From Mycobacterium marseillense (GTDB taxonomy: Bacteria > Actinomycetota > Actinomycetes > Mycobacteriales > Mycobacteriaceae), in contig NZ_AP022584.1 of the NCBI RefSeq assembly GCF_010731675.1, forward strand, positions 4,650,001-4,714,000: a stretch of 64,000 bases of DNA, given 5' to 3'. Position numbers and translations under genes: made by a program. A model generated the notes under the pieces. The model was not told where the DNA came from. It worked only from the letters and a program-made list of their open reading frames with translations, and did not search any database. This document shows, piece after piece, positions 48,925 to 57,706 of the stretch (the first letter of the stretch is position 1; every line of letters begins with the position of its first letter).

Positions 48925-49676
48925 GACGCTCCTCCGGCTGCCGGGCGAGGTTTGCTGTTGCGGGTCATGACCCGTTCCGCGGCCTGCCAGTGCGGATCGG
49001 CAACCCATAGCCGTGCAAAGGATGCTATCGCCTCCTCGGGGGAAACTCCGCGGATTACGCGCTTTATCTCCGTCGCCGGCTGACGCGCGAGCGACCGTGC
49101 CACCGAACGCCACCCTTCGTCGGCCGAGTCGAAGACGGCGCGCGGCAAGACCCGGTCTATCAGGCCGATCCGCTCGGCATCCGCCGCGTTGAGCGCGGTT
49201 CCCGAGCCGGCCAACAGGAGCGCCTTGCTCTTTCCGACCAGCGCGGCCAACCGCTCGGCTCCGCCCCAGGCCGGCATGATCTCGAGCTGCACCTGGTTGA
49301 AGGCGATCTTGATGTCGTCGGCGGCCACCCGGATATCTGCGGCGACGGCGACCTCGGCGCCCCCGCCGAACGCGTGACCGTTGAGCGCGGCGACGACGGG
49401 AGCGGGGAAGTCCGCCAGCTGATCGCAGATGGACCGCATCCGCCGGGCCATCGCCGCGGCGTCGGATTCGGTCCGTAGCGCGCTCAGTTCCTTGAGGTCA
49501 CCGCCGGAGACGAAAGCGTGCTCGCCGGCGCCCTTGATCACCAGCGCGTGGGCACCCGCCGCCGCATCGATCGCCTTCTCCAGCTGGTCCATGGTGTCCA
49601 GGCCGATCGCGTTGCGCGCGTGCGGGCGGTCGATGGTGAGCACCGCCAACCCGTCGTCGATCTCCAGGTCCACCAT
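48921..49676 (-). CDS. Enoyl-CoA hydratase/isomerase family protein
   Basis: 251 residues, crotonase fold. Oxyanion-hole segments HAFVSGGDLKEL and LNGHAFGGGAEVAVAADIRVA are clear. At the place of the usual second catalytic Glu region the sequence reads LEIMPAWGGAERLAAL, so hydratase activity is likely but isomerase or other crotonase chemistry is possible. It is coupled to the MmpS-like gene and divergent from the lipoprotein at 49783. Two degenerate GAGAAT-type sites lie upstream. Confidence 0.9.
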   Translation of the reverse strand: MVDLEIDDGLAVLTIDRPHARNAIGLDTMDQLEKAIDAAAGAHALVIKGAGEHAFVSGGDLKELSALRTESDAAAMARRMRSICDQLADFPAPVVAALNGHAFGGGAEVAVAADIRVAADDIKIAFNQVQLEIMPAWGGAERLAALVGKSKALLLAGSGTALNAADAERIGLIDRVLPRAVFDSADEGWRSVARSLARQPATEIKRVIRGVSPEEAIASFARLWVADPHWQAAERVMTRNSKPRPAAGGAS

Positions 49677-49702
49677 GCGTTATCGCTCCTCGACAACAAC
49701 CC

Positions 49703-49739
49703 GATATTGGCATTCTCTTTTCGCGAGAATAACATCATC
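49703..49739. promoter_or_regulatory. Two degenerate GAGAAT-type sites between hydratase and lipoprotein
   Basis: GATATTGGCATTCTC (49703-49717) and GAGAATAACATCATC (49725-49739) each have one perfect half and one 4/6 half of GAGAAT-N3-ATTCTC, 22 bp apart, in the divergent promoter region. Their perfect halves also form an inverted pair around TTTTCGC. Confidence 0.4.
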
Positions 49740-49782
49740 GCTGCAGGCACAAGAATTTTCGTCGGGAGATGGAGGTGACTCG

Positions 49783-50202
49783 GTGCGGAACCGAACAGTG
49801 GCCGCCGCTGCGGTCCTCACCGTTGCCTTGCTGGGGGCATGCGCGTCGCATCCACCGACCCACATCTCCAGCTCGGCGTCGGTGACCGTGAACGGTATCG
49901 ACCGAAACTTCCACATCGTGAAGTGCGGTCAGTTGCAGTGGACGCGGACGATCGACATCGGCAGCGAATTCTCCGGCGCCAACGTCATCGTCGACGAGAG
50001 CGCGCAACTTGCGACAACCCAGTCTGTGCACATCCGGAACGTGGGCGGGTTCAGCGGGATGTATTCCCGGGGTGGCGACGGCAGCGCCGACATGAGCATG
50101 ACCGGCGACAAGTTCACCATCAGCGGCACCGCCAACGGCTACAAGACCGACAAATCCAGTGAACCGGCCACGGCCACGTTCAAAATCGTCGTGACGTGCT
50201 GA
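49783..50202 (+). CDS. LpqH-like (19-kDa family) lipoprotein
   Basis: 139 residues from GTG 49783 with GGAGGTGA just upstream. The signal peptide ends in the lipobox LLGAC with Cys20 as the lipidated residue. The mature domain has two Cys (IVKCGQLQW and the terminal VVTC) and the segments VTVNGIDRNF, GGFSGMYSRGGDGSADMSM and FTISGTANGYKTD, which are typical of the LpqH/19-kDa lipoprotein antigen family. It is anchored outside the membrane; a role in glycolipid handling is proposed for some relatives. Confidence 0.88.
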   Translation: MRNRTVAAAAVLTVALLGACASHPPTHISSSASVTVNGIDRNFHIVKCGQLQWTRTIDIGSEFSGANVIVDESAQLATTQSVHIRNVGGFSGMYSRGGDGSADMSMTGDKFTISGTANGYKTDKSSEPATATFKIVVTC

Positions 50203-50254
50203 CACCGCGCCGAATCGGGCCCGGCGACGCCCACGTTGCGGTTGGGCACCTGTA

Positions 50255-50269
50255 GAGAATAGTATTCTC
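50255..50269. promoter_or_regulatory. Operator: perfect GAGAAT-N3-ATTCTC before the amidohydrolase
   Basis: GAGAATAGTATTCTC has perfect 6-bp arms around AGT and contains TATTCT (50263-50268), a TANNNT -10, so transcription would start near 50275, just before the AAGGAGG ribosome site of the gene at 50292. Confidence 0.6.
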
Positions 50270-50291
50270 ACAAATCAAGAAGGAGGATTCC

Positions 50292-51482
50292 ATGGGCCAG
50301 TTGTCCCACAAGGTGGACGTTCCGTTCCCGATCTTTGACGCGGATAACCACCTCTACGAGCCGCCGGAGGCGCTGACCAAGTTCCTGCCCAAGGAGTACA
50401 AGGACTACGTCCAGTACGTGCAGATCAACGGTCGCACCAAGATCGCCATCCGCGGCCAGATCAGCAACTACATTCCCAACCCGACCTTCGAGGTCGTCGC
50501 CCGGCCGGGCGCCTGGGAGGAGTACTTCAAGTACGGCAACCCGGACGGCAAGAGCAAGCGCGAGCTGTTCGGTGAGCCGATGCGCGCCATCCCGGCGTTC
50601 TTCGAGCCCGGCCCGCGGCTGGAGACGATGAACGAGCTGGGCCTGGACAAGACCCTGATGTTCCCGACCTTGGCCAGCCTCTTGGAGGAGCGTCTGCGTG
50701 ACGACCCGCTCGCTATCCACGTTCTGGTGCATGCGCTGAACGAGTGGCTGGACGAGGTCTGGGGCTTCAACTACCAGAACCGCATCTTCACCACCCCCGT
50801 CATCACGTTGCCGATCGTCGAGAAGGCGATCGAGGAGCTGGAGTGGGCGGTCAAGCGTGGCGCCCGCGCCATCCTGATTCGCCCGGCTCCGGTCCCCGGC
50901 TTCCGCGGTCCGCGGTCGTTCGCGGTACCCGAGTTCGACCCGTTCTGGGAGCGGGTTGTCGAGCACGACGTGCTGGTCGGCATGCACTCCAGCGACAGCG
51001 GCTACTCCCGGTACACCTCCGAGTGGGACGGCGCCGACCAGGAGATGCTGCCGTTCCAGACCAACGCGATGGGCATCCTCAACGAGTGGCGCCCCATCCA
51101 GGACTCGGTGGGGTCGTGGGTGATTCACGGCGCGCTCTACCGGCATCCCAAGCTGAAGGTCGCGATCGTCGAGGCCGGTTCGAAGTGGATGACCCCGCTG
51201 CTGGACGGCCTGGCAGAGGTCTTCCGCAAAGCGCCGGAGGCGTTCCCGAGCGACCCGGTCGAGATGGTCAAGAGCCGGATTCACGTCAGCCCGTTCTTCG
51301 AGGACGGCATCGACGACCTGGTCAACCTGGTCGGTGTGGATCAGGTGCTCTACGGTTCGGACTGGCCGCACCCCGAGGGACTGGCGGAGCCGACCTACTA
51401 CATCGAGGCGCTGTCGCACCTGTCCACTGAGGACCAGGCAAAGATCATGGGCGGCAACCTCGGTCGACTCGTCACGGTGTGA
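50292..51482 (+). CDS. Amidohydrolase family 2 protein
   Basis: 396 residues of the ACMSD-like amidohydrolase_2 family. The N-terminal metal motif reads FDADNHLYEP, where the first His of the usual H-x-H is Asn, as in many members of this mycobacterial subgroup. GMHSSDSGY mid-chain and YGSDWPHPEG late carry the expected His and Asp. AAGGAGG lies before the ATG. It starts a probable operon with fadD-like, unknown and Bfd-like genes (50292-53850). The reaction, possibly decarboxylation or hydrolysis of a CoA-pathway intermediate, is not known. Confidence 0.88.
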   Translation: MGQLSHKVDVPFPIFDADNHLYEPPEALTKFLPKEYKDYVQYVQINGRTKIAIRGQISNYIPNPTFEVVARPGAWEEYFKYGNPDGKSKRELFGEPMRAIPAFFEPGPRLETMNELGLDKTLMFPTLASLLEERLRDDPLAIHVLVHALNEWLDEVWGFNYQNRIFTTPVITLPIVEKAIEELEWAVKRGARAILIRPAPVPGFRGPRSFAVPEFDPFWERVVEHDVLVGMHSSDSGYSRYTSEWDGADQEMLPFQTNAMGILNEWRPIQDSVGSWVIHGALYRHPKLKVAIVEAGSKWMTPLLDGLAEVFRKAPEAFPSDPVEMVKSRIHVSPFFEDGIDDLVNLVGVDQVLYGSDWPHPEGLAEPTYYIEALSHLSTEDQAKIMGGNLGRLVTV

Positions 51483-51507
51483 CGAAGGCCGTTGCCGGGC
51501 GGCGACG

Positions 51508-53031
51508 ATGCGGGACGTGACGCGTCCTGAGGAGGAGCCGGCCGATCAACCACGGGCGGTGACGATGCAGAGCGCGCAGCGCGATGAGGAGGAGCCGCCC
51601 AATCGGGAATGGCAGACCATCCCCGAGATGGTCTTGAGCGCGGCGGACCGCTTCGGCGACGCGGAAGCGGTCGTCGACGGTCCGCTGCGCCTCACCTTCA
51701 CCGACGTTGTCGAGCGGATACGCTGCGCCGCAGGTTCTTTCGCTGAACTCGGCATCGACAAGGGTGACCGCGTCGCGATCTGGGCACCCAACTCGGCCGA
51801 GTGGATCATCGCGGCGTTCGGGCTGCTCGCGGCCGGCGGCGTGCTAGTCCCGGTCAACACGCGGTTCAAGACCGAGGAAGCCGGCGACATCATCGCCCGC
51901 AGCAAGGTGAAGGCCGTCCTGATCCAAAAGGGCTTCTTGGACCAGGAGTACACCGCGCCCGCCGGGACACCGGTCATCGATCTGAAGTCCGACTTCTTGT
52001 CCAGCGGTTCACCATTCGAGCGGCCGGTCAGCGGCACCGACATCTCCGACATCATCTTCACCTCGGGCACGACCGGCCGCCCCAAGGGGGCGATGCTCAA
52101 TCACGGCCAGACGCTGCGGATGTACGAGGAGTGGGCGACGCTCGCCGACCTGCGCGAGGGCGATCGCTACCTGCAGATCAACCCGTACTTTCACACGTTC
52201 GGTCTGAAGGCGGGGCTGGTGACGTCCTTCCTCCGCGGCGCGACGATGCTGCCGGTCGCGGTCTTCGACATCGACACCGTGGTCGATCTCATTGAACGCG
52301 AACGCATCACGATGCTTCCCGGGCCGCCGACGCTGTACCACTCGTTGCTGGGCGTCAGCGACAAGTCCAAGCTGTCGTCGCTGCGGGCCGCGGTGACCGG
52401 CGCCGCCGACATCCCGGTCGAACTGGTCCGTCGCATCCACGGCGAACTGCCGTTCGAGACGTTGATGACCGGCTACGGACTCACCGAGGCCGGCAACGTG
52501 ACGCTGTCCCGGCCCGGGGATTCCTTCGAGGATGTCGCCACCACCGCGGGGCTGCCCTGCGACGGAGTCGAGGTGCGCATCGCCGACGACGGCGAGGTGG
52601 TGGTTCGCGGCTACGGCGTCATGCAGGGCTACCTTGATGACCCCGCCGCCACGGCCCAGGCGATCGACGCCGAGGGGTGGCTGCACACCGGAGATCTGGG
52701 AAGTTTCGACGATGCCGGTCGGCTGCGCATCGTCGGCCGGAAGAAGGACATGTTCATCGTCGGCGGGTTCAACGCCTATCCCGCCGAGATCGAGGGCTTC
52801 CTGCTCAACCACCCCGCCGTCGCGCAGGCGGCCGTCATCGGCATCCCCGACGAACGGATGGGCCAGGTGGGCAAGGCGTTCGTGGTCCGCAAGGGCGAGG
52901 TCGGTGCCGACGAATTGATCGGCTGGTGCCGTGACCGCATGGCCGGGTTCAAGGTGCCGCGCGCGGTACAGTTCCTTGATTCACTCCCACTCAACGCGAC
53001 GGGGAAAGTGATGAAGGACCAACTTCGATGA
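51508..53031 (+). CDS. Fatty-acyl/acid-CoA ligase (FadD family, FadD3-like)
   Basis: 507 residues if ATG 51508 is used; ATG 51565 is a possible shorter start. ANL-superfamily motifs: FTSGTTGRPKGAM (ATP loop), YGLTEAGN, GWLHTGDLGSFD, GRKKDMFIVGGFN and the terminal Lys in NATGKVMK. From memory the sequence is reminiscent of FadD3, which activates the sterol-derived HIP acid, but the genes around FadD3 in the sterol cluster are not here. It makes an acyl-CoA from an acid with ATP. Downstream gene overlaps by ATGA. Confidence 0.9.
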   Translation: MRDVTRPEEEPADQPRAVTMQSAQRDEEEPPNREWQTIPEMVLSAADRFGDAEAVVDGPLRLTFTDVVERIRCAAGSFAELGIDKGDRVAIWAPNSAEWIIAAFGLLAAGGVLVPVNTRFKTEEAGDIIARSKVKAVLIQKGFLDQEYTAPAGTPVIDLKSDFLSSGSPFERPVSGTDISDIIFTSGTTGRPKGAMLNHGQTLRMYEEWATLADLREGDRYLQINPYFHTFGLKAGLVTSFLRGATMLPVAVFDIDTVVDLIERERITMLPGPPTLYHSLLGVSDKSKLSSLRAAVTGAADIPVELVRRIHGELPFETLMTGYGLTEAGNVTLSRPGDSFEDVATTAGLPCDGVEVRIADDGEVVVRGYGVMQGYLDDPAATAQAIDAEGWLHTGDLGSFDDAGRLRIVGRKKDMFIVGGFNAYPAEIEGFLLNHPAVAQAAVIGIPDERMGQVGKAFVVRKGEVGADELIGWCRDRMAGFKVPRAVQFLDSLPLNATGKVMKDQLR

Positions 53032-53654
53032 ATAACGGCGATATTCATTCGATGGTGATCGCCTCGGACTACCGCGTCCCCGATCCGTCCCGGGTATGGC
53101 CGCTGCTGGAACGCAACAAAGCGGCGCTGGCCGATATCGGCGCGCACCACGTGCTGGTCTACACCTCCACGCACGACTACGGCCGGGTCCTGGTGATGAT
53201 CGGAGTCCACAGCCGTGAGCCGATCGTCGAGCTGCTGCGTTCGCGGGTCTTCTTCGATTGGTTCGACGAAGCCGGCGTCGACGACATCCCCGCGGTCTTC
53301 GCCGGCGAGATCATCGACCGGTTCATCGCCCAGCCGCCGCAAAACCCGGCGGCCCCCGGCGTAGTGGTGGCCGCCATCGCGTCCGTCAACGATGTGACCC
53401 TGCTGACCTCCGAAGTCGGCACGGCGATCGACAGATTCACCACGGCAGGCATCCGAAAGACATGGGTATTCCAGGCTTTCGACGATGACCACGAGGTGCT
53501 GATCCTGCAGGAGTTCCCCGACGAAGAAAGCGCGCGGCAGTGGATCGACCACCCCGACGCCGCGGCGCAGTGGATGTCGGGAGCGGGCATCGGCGCCTAC
53601 CCGCCGCTGTTCGTCGGCCGGTTCTCCGACATGATGCGCATCGAGGCGGACTGA
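53028..53654 (+). CDS. Hypothetical protein coupled to FadD
   Basis: 208 residues, soluble. Two similar halves may be present (VLVYTSTHDYGRVLVMIGV and KTWVFQAFDDDHEVLILQEF), suggesting a duplicated ferredoxin-like barrel fold. No catalytic motif is recognised. The start overlaps the FadD stop by four bases and the next small ferredoxin starts ten bases after its stop, so it is expressed with them. Confidence 0.75.
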   Translation: MNNGDIHSMVIASDYRVPDPSRVWPLLERNKAALADIGAHHVLVYTSTHDYGRVLVMIGVHSREPIVELLRSRVFFDWFDEAGVDDIPAVFAGEIIDRFIAQPPQNPAAPGVVVAAIASVNDVTLLTSEVGTAIDRFTTAGIRKTWVFQAFDDDHEVLILQEFPDEESARQWIDHPDAAAQWMSGAGIGAYPPLFVGRFSDMMRIEAD

Positions 53655-53664
53655 GGGTTCGCCG

Positions 53665-53850
53665 GTGTTCGTGTGCCTGTGTAACGGCGTCACCAGCCAA
53701 ACCGTGTGCGATGCGGTGGAGTGCGGGGCGTCGACCACCAAGGAAGTCGCCCAGGCCTGCGGGGCGGGCGCCGACTGCGGTCGCTGCCGGCGGACGGTGC
53801 AGGCCATCCTGCGGTCATCGTCGCCGGAGCGAACGCCGAATTCGCGCTAG
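53665..53850 (+). CDS. Bfd-like [2Fe-2S] ferredoxin
   Basis: 61 residues from a GTG, with the BFD-type ligand pattern Cys4-x-Cys6 and Cys38-x2-Cys41. Bacterioferritin-associated ferredoxins reduce ferritin iron, but no bacterioferritin gene is in this window, and the same domain occurs in other redox enzymes. Its place at the end of the amidohydrolase-FadD unit is unusual. A basic, Pro/Ser-rich tail of ~12 residues follows the domain. The stop lies four bases before the convergent kdc stop. Confidence 0.87.
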   Translation: MFVCLCNGVTSQTVCDAVECGASTTKEVAQACGAGADCGRCRRTVQAILRSSSPERTPNSR

Positions 53851-53854
53851 ACCT

Positions 53855-55540
53855 TCAGCGGCGCGGGCTGCCGTCCGGTGACGTGGGTTGCACGAGTTCG
53901 ACGAGCAGGCGCGGAATCTCGAGCCGCGGCAACACCACTTCGACGAAGACCATGCGGTCTTTGTGTTCGGCGGCGGCGGTCAATGCTTCGTCGAGCTCCC
54001 CGTAGGTCTGGACCCGGAACGCCAGGTGGTCGGTGACGCCCAGCGCGTGCGGAACGTCCGTCCACTTCCAACTGACGATGTCGTTGTACGGCGCCGTCTC
54101 GCCGTGGATGGCGCGCTCGACGGTGTAGCCGTCGTTGTTGACCACCACGATGACGGGGGAGAGCCCCTCGCGGGAGAAGGTGCCGAGCTCCTGGACTGTC
54201 AGCTGCGCGGCGCCGTCCCCGATGAGCAACACCGTGCGGCGGTCCGGATGCGCGACGGCGGCCCCCAGCGCGGCGGGCAATGTGTAACCGATTGAGCCCC
54301 AGAGCGGTTGACCGATGAAGGTGACACCCTGCGGCAGCCGGTGGTCGGCCATGCCGTAGAAGGAGGTGCCCTGGTCGGCGAGCACCACGTTGCCCGGTGT
54401 GAGGGCCAGACAAAGCCGATCCCACACCATCTTTTGGGTCAGGGGTTGATCGCGCGGCGGGGGCGGCGGCAGCGGCTCGGCCGGCGGCAGCGCCACCGGT
54501 GGCGACGGGGTCGCGCGCCGGGCCAGGATGGTGGCCAGCGCCTCCAGCGCGGCGCCCATCTCCAACGGCGCGAACACTTCTCCGGCCACACTGCTCTGGT
54601 ACTGGCCGACGTCGATGGTCCGGGCCGGGTCGATCCGCTGGCTGAAGAAGCCGCTCACCATGTCGGTGAAGACCACGCCGGCGGTGACCAACACGGGCGC
54701 CTCTTCGATCGCGGTGCGCACCGCCGGGGCGCTGGCCGATCCCGCGTAGATTCCCAGGAAATTCGGTGCGCTCTCGTCGAGCAGACTCTTCCCCCACATC
54801 AGGGTGGCGTGCGGCACGACGTCGGCCGCCAGCAGCGCCTCGAGTTCTTTGATCGCCTGCAGGCGGTGGACCAGCAGGTCGGCCAGGACGGTAATTTGGT
54901 GGCCACCGATGAGTTCGGTCGCGGCCTCGACGAACATCGCGAGCGCGCGCGGGCTGGTGCCGCCGCTGTAGCGGGGCAGCGGGGCCTCGGGCGGTTCGGT
55001 GGGGAAGCGGGCCACGTCGGTGGACAGCAGGATGTATCCGGGCCGCTTCTGCTCGCGCACCTCGCACAGCACCCGGTCGATCTCCCGGCGGGCCGTTGCG
55101 GGCATGAGATTGGCTTGAGCGCAGGTGATTTCGCGGCTGACCCGGAAGAAGTGTTCGAAGTCTCCGTCGCCGAGCGAATGGTGCAGCGCCCGCCGGGTGC
55201 CCTGCGCGTCCTTGGATGGGCCGCCGACGATGTGGACGACGGGTACCTGCTCGGCGTAGCTGCCCGCGATCGCATTGGCCGCGGACAGCTCACCGACGCC
55301 GAATGTCGTTACCAGCGCCGACATCCCGCGCAGCCGCCCATATCCGTCGGCGGCGTAGCCGGCGTTGAGCTCGTTGGCGTTGCCGACCCACCGCAGACTG
55401 GGGTGGGCAATGATGTGGTCGAGGAACTCCAGGTTGTAATCACCGGGCACGCCGAAGATCTCCGAGATGCCGAGTTCGGCGAGACGGTCTAACAGGTAGT
55501 CACCGACGGTGTATGCGGGATCGGTCGCGGCATCAGTCAC
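53855..55540 (-). CDS. kdc: Thiamine-diphosphate 2-keto-acid decarboxylase
   Basis: 561 residues from GTG 55540 ([17 protein letters not shown]), which matches the start of the M. tuberculosis protein as I remember it; longer in-frame starts exist. Features: [26 protein letters not shown] with the catalytic Glu region (NELNA), HHSLGDGD with the active-site His pair, and the ThDP/Mg motif GDGAAQLT...NNDGYT. It decarboxylates branched-chain or aromatic 2-keto acids to aldehydes. The order with the next genes is that of Rv0853c onwards. Confidence 0.92.
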   Translation of the reverse strand: MTDAATDPAYTVGDYLLDRLAELGISEIFGVPGDYNLEFLDHIIAHPSLRWVGNANELNAGYAADGYGRLRGMSALVTTFGVGELSAANAIAGSYAEQVPVVHIVGGPSKDAQGTRRALHHSLGDGDFEHFFRVSREITCAQANLMPATARREIDRVLCEVREQKRPGYILLSTDVARFPTEPPEAPLPRYSGGTSPRALAMFVEAATELIGGHQITVLADLLVHRLQAIKELEALLAADVVPHATLMWGKSLLDESAPNFLGIYAGSASAPAVRTAIEEAPVLVTAGVVFTDMVSGFFSQRIDPARTIDVGQYQSSVAGEVFAPLEMGAALEALATILARRATPSPPVALPPAEPLPPPPPRDQPLTQKMVWDRLCLALTPGNVVLADQGTSFYGMADHRLPQGVTFIGQPLWGSIGYTLPAALGAAVAHPDRRTVLLIGDGAAQLTVQELGTFSREGLSPVIVVVNNDGYTVERAIHGETAPYNDIVSWKWTDVPHALGVTDHLAFRVQTYGELDEALTAAAEHKDRMVFVEVVLPRLEIPRLLVELVQPTSPDGSPRR

Positions 55541-55592
55541 AGGCACGACGGTACGCTCGGCCGAATCCATTCCGGGCGGGACGCCGTGTGAG

Positions 55593-55598
55593 TATCGT
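55593..55598 (+). promoter_or_regulatory. Candidate leaderless promoter (-10) for the gene at 55606
   Basis: TATCGT fits TANNNT and is seven bases before ATG 55606, with no ribosome site in between. It lies in the 65-base divergent region with kdc. Confidence 0.45.
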
Positions 55599-55605
55599 GC
55601 GGGCC

Positions 55606-56049
55606 ATGGCACTCAAAGAATCCCGCGACATCGTGATCGAAGCCAGTCCCGAGGAGATTCTGGACGTCATCGCCGATTTCGAATCGATGCCCGAATGGTC
55701 GGAACCGCACCAGAGCGCGGAGGTCCTCGAGACCGGCGACGACGGGCGGCCCCGTCAAGTGAAGATGAGGGTCAAGGTCGCCGGGATCACCGACGAACAG
55801 GTGGTCGCCTACACCTGGGCGGACGACGCGGTGAGTTGGACGCTGGTCAGCTCCTCGCAGCAGAAGGCGCAGGACGGGAAGTACACCCTGATCCCGCAGG
55901 GCGACAAGACGCTGGTGAAGTTCGAGCTACTCGCGGACCCGAATGTGCCGCTGCCCGGCTTCGTGCTGAAGCGCGCCGTGAAGGGGACGATCGACTCCGC
56001 CACCAAGGCCCTGCGCGAGCGGGTGCTCAAGGTGAAGAAGGGTAAGTAG
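55606..56049 (+). CDS. SRPBCC-family protein (Rv0854-type)
   Basis: 147 residues covering one START/Bet v1-like (SRPBCC) domain: [20 protein letters not shown] at the start, [14 protein letters not shown], then a central [12 protein letters not shown] and the helical end [20 protein letters not shown]. Such domains hold a hydrophobic ligand in a deep pocket. In M. tuberculosis the equivalent gene stands between kdc and far, as here. The ligand is unknown. Probably translated from a leaderless mRNA. Confidence 0.88.
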   Translation: MALKESRDIVIEASPEEILDVIADFESMPEWSEPHQSAEVLETGDDGRPRQVKMRVKVAGITDEQVVAYTWADDAVSWTLVSSSQQKAQDGKYTLIPQGDKTLVKFELLADPNVPLPGFVLKRAVKGTIDSATKALRERVLKVKKGK

Positions 56050-56054
56050 TCAGC

Positions 56055-57137
56055 GTGAGCGGCGGCGGCCCGCTGGCCGGGGTGAGAGTCATCGAACTCG
56101 GCGGCATCGGACCGGGGCCGCACGCGGGCATGCTGCTGGTCGATCTGGGCGCCGACGTGGTGCGGGTGCGCCGCCCATCGGGCGGTCTCGACATGCCGGC
56201 CGAGGGCCGGGATCTGTTGCACCGCGGCAAGCGGATCGTCGACCTCGACGTCAAGGCGCAGCCGCAGGCGCTACTCGAGTTGGCCGCGAGGGCCGACGTG
56301 CTGCTGGACTGCTTCCGCCCCGGCACGTGCGAGCGACTCGGCATCGGTCCCGAGGATTGCGCGGCGGTCAATCCGCGCCTGATCTTCGCGCGGATCACCG
56401 GCTGGGGGCAGGACGGGCCCCTGGCGCGTACGGCGGGTCACGACATCAACTACCTGTCGCAGACCGGGGCGCTGTCGGCGCTCGGTTACGCCGACCGGCC
56501 GCCGATCCCGCCGCTGAACCTGGTCGCCGACTTCGGCGGCGGCTCGATGCTGGTGCTGCTCGGCATCACGGCCGCGCTCTACGAACGCGAACGCTCGGGC
56601 AAGGGTCAGGTCATCGACGCCGCGATGGTCGACGGGGTCAGCCTGCTGGCCCAGATGATGTGGACGATGAAGTCCACTGGCGCACTGCGCGACCGGCGCG
56701 AATCCTTCCTGCTCGACGGCGGCGCCCCGTTCTACGGTTGCTACGAGACCGCCGACGGCGGCTACGTGGCCGTCGGCGCCATCGAGCCGCAATTCTTCGC
56801 GGCGTTGCTCAATGGGCTCGGCCTGTCACCCGACGAGGTGCCCGGCCAGTCCGACCGGGATTCCTACCCACGGATGCGCGAGGTCTTCACTCAGCGGTTC
56901 GCGAGCTGCACCCGCGACGAATGGGCGCGGACGTTCGCCGGAACCGATGCGTGCGTCACCCCGGTGCTGACGTGGACCGAAGCCGCGACCGACGACCACT
57001 TGCGGGCACGCTCGACCGTCATCACCGCCCACGGCGTCGACCAGGCCGCTCCCGCCCCGCGCTTTTCGCGAACACCGTCCGGCCCCGTAGAGCGACCGCC
57101 GTCGGCGACCACCCCGCTTAACGAAATCAACTGGTAG
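56055..57137 (+). CDS. far: Alpha-methylacyl-CoA racemase-like CoA-transferase III (Far)
   Basis: 360 residues from GTG 56055. Features: LAGVRVIELGGIGPGPHAGM, DLGADVVRVRRPSGG, the active-site region AGHDINYLSQTGAL (catalytic Asp; the His lies just before it) and PNLVADFGGGS-like LNLVADFGGGSM. These match alpha-methylacyl-CoA racemase rather than CoA-transferase proper. It would interconvert 2R and 2S methylacyl-CoA so that beta-oxidation (FadA/FadB downstream) can proceed. Five bases after the SRPBCC gene. Confidence 0.92.
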   Translation: MSGGGPLAGVRVIELGGIGPGPHAGMLLVDLGADVVRVRRPSGGLDMPAEGRDLLHRGKRIVDLDVKAQPQALLELAARADVLLDCFRPGTCERLGIGPEDCAAVNPRLIFARITGWGQDGPLARTAGHDINYLSQTGALSALGYADRPPIPPLNLVADFGGGSMLVLLGITAALYERERSGKGQVIDAAMVDGVSLLAQMMWTMKSTGALRDRRESFLLDGGAPFYGCYETADGGYVAVGAIEPQFFAALLNGLGLSPDEVPGQSDRDSYPRMREVFTQRFASCTRDEWARTFAGTDACVTPVLTWTEAATDDHLRARSTVITAHGVDQAAPAPRFSRTPSGPVERPPSATTPLNEINW

Positions 57138-57181
57138 AGCATCGATTACGTCGAACCCATCCAAGGCCGGGCCGACGTTGC

Positions 57182-57187
57182 TAAATT
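57182..57187 (+). promoter_or_regulatory. Candidate leaderless promoter (-10) for the gene at 57196
   Basis: TAAATT fits TANNNT and lies eight bases before GTG 57196. The surrounding sequence (GTTGCTAAATT...CAGTGGCCGTA) resembles that before the next paralogue (GTTGTTAACTT...CAGTGGCTGTA), so the promoter was probably duplicated with the gene. Confidence 0.5.
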
Positions 57188-57195
57188 TGATCTCA

Positions 57196-57648
57196 GTGGC
57201 CGTAAAAGCATCACGCGAATTTGTCGTCAACGCGCCGCCAGAAGTGGTCATGGAGGCGCTGACAGATGTCGGCGTCCTCTCGTCGTGGTCACCGCTGCAC
57301 AAACACATCGAAGTGATCGACCGCTATCCCGACGGCCGCCCCCACCACGTCAAGACCACGATCAAGATCCTGGGGCTCGTCGACGAGATCCTGGAATATC
57401 ACTGGGGCCCGGACTGGGTCTGCTATGACGCCAAAGGAACCTCCCAGCAGCACGGTCAGCACGTCGAGTACAACCTGAAACCCGAAGGCGTCGGCCAGAC
57501 TCGAGTGCGCTTCGACATCACCGTCGAACCGGGCCGGCCGATGCCCGCGTTCATCGTCCGGCGGGCAAGCGAAAGCGCCCTCGACGGGGCGGAAAAGGGT
57601 TTGCGCGAATTGCTGATGCGCGGCAACCCTTCCGCCGAGCCCGAATAA
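57196..57648 (+). CDS. SRPBCC-family protein (Rv0856-type)
   Basis: 150 residues from GTG 57196, chosen because MAVKASREFVVNAPPEVVME then aligns with MAVQASSEIVIDAPPEVIME of the next gene; TTG 57178 is the alternative. SRPBCC domain with RYPDGRPHHVKTTIKI, EYHWGPDW and the C-terminal helix. Tandem duplicate of 57707-58162. Hydrophobic-ligand binding is expected; function unknown. Confidence 0.87.
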   Translation: MAVKASREFVVNAPPEVVMEALTDVGVLSSWSPLHKHIEVIDRYPDGRPHHVKTTIKILGLVDEILEYHWGPDWVCYDAKGTSQQHGQHVEYNLKPEGVGQTRVRFDITVEPGRPMPAFIVRRASESALDGAEKGLRELLMRGNPSAEPE

Positions 57649-57693
57649 TCGGCGTCTGCGGTTTTCGGCCTTCGCCGGCGGTGGCGCTGTTGT

Positions 57694-57699
57694 TAACTT
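57694..57699 (+). promoter_or_regulatory. Candidate leaderless promoter (-10) for the gene at 57707
   Basis: TAACTT fits TANNNT and ends seven bases before GTG 57707, so the mRNA would begin at the start codon. No ribosome site is present. Confidence 0.5.
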
Positions 57700-57706
57700 A
57701 TTAGCA

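Noticed and set aside
53665..53850. Bacterioferritin system
   Set aside because: No bacterioferritin gene is present anywhere in the window; only the ferredoxin domain is supported.
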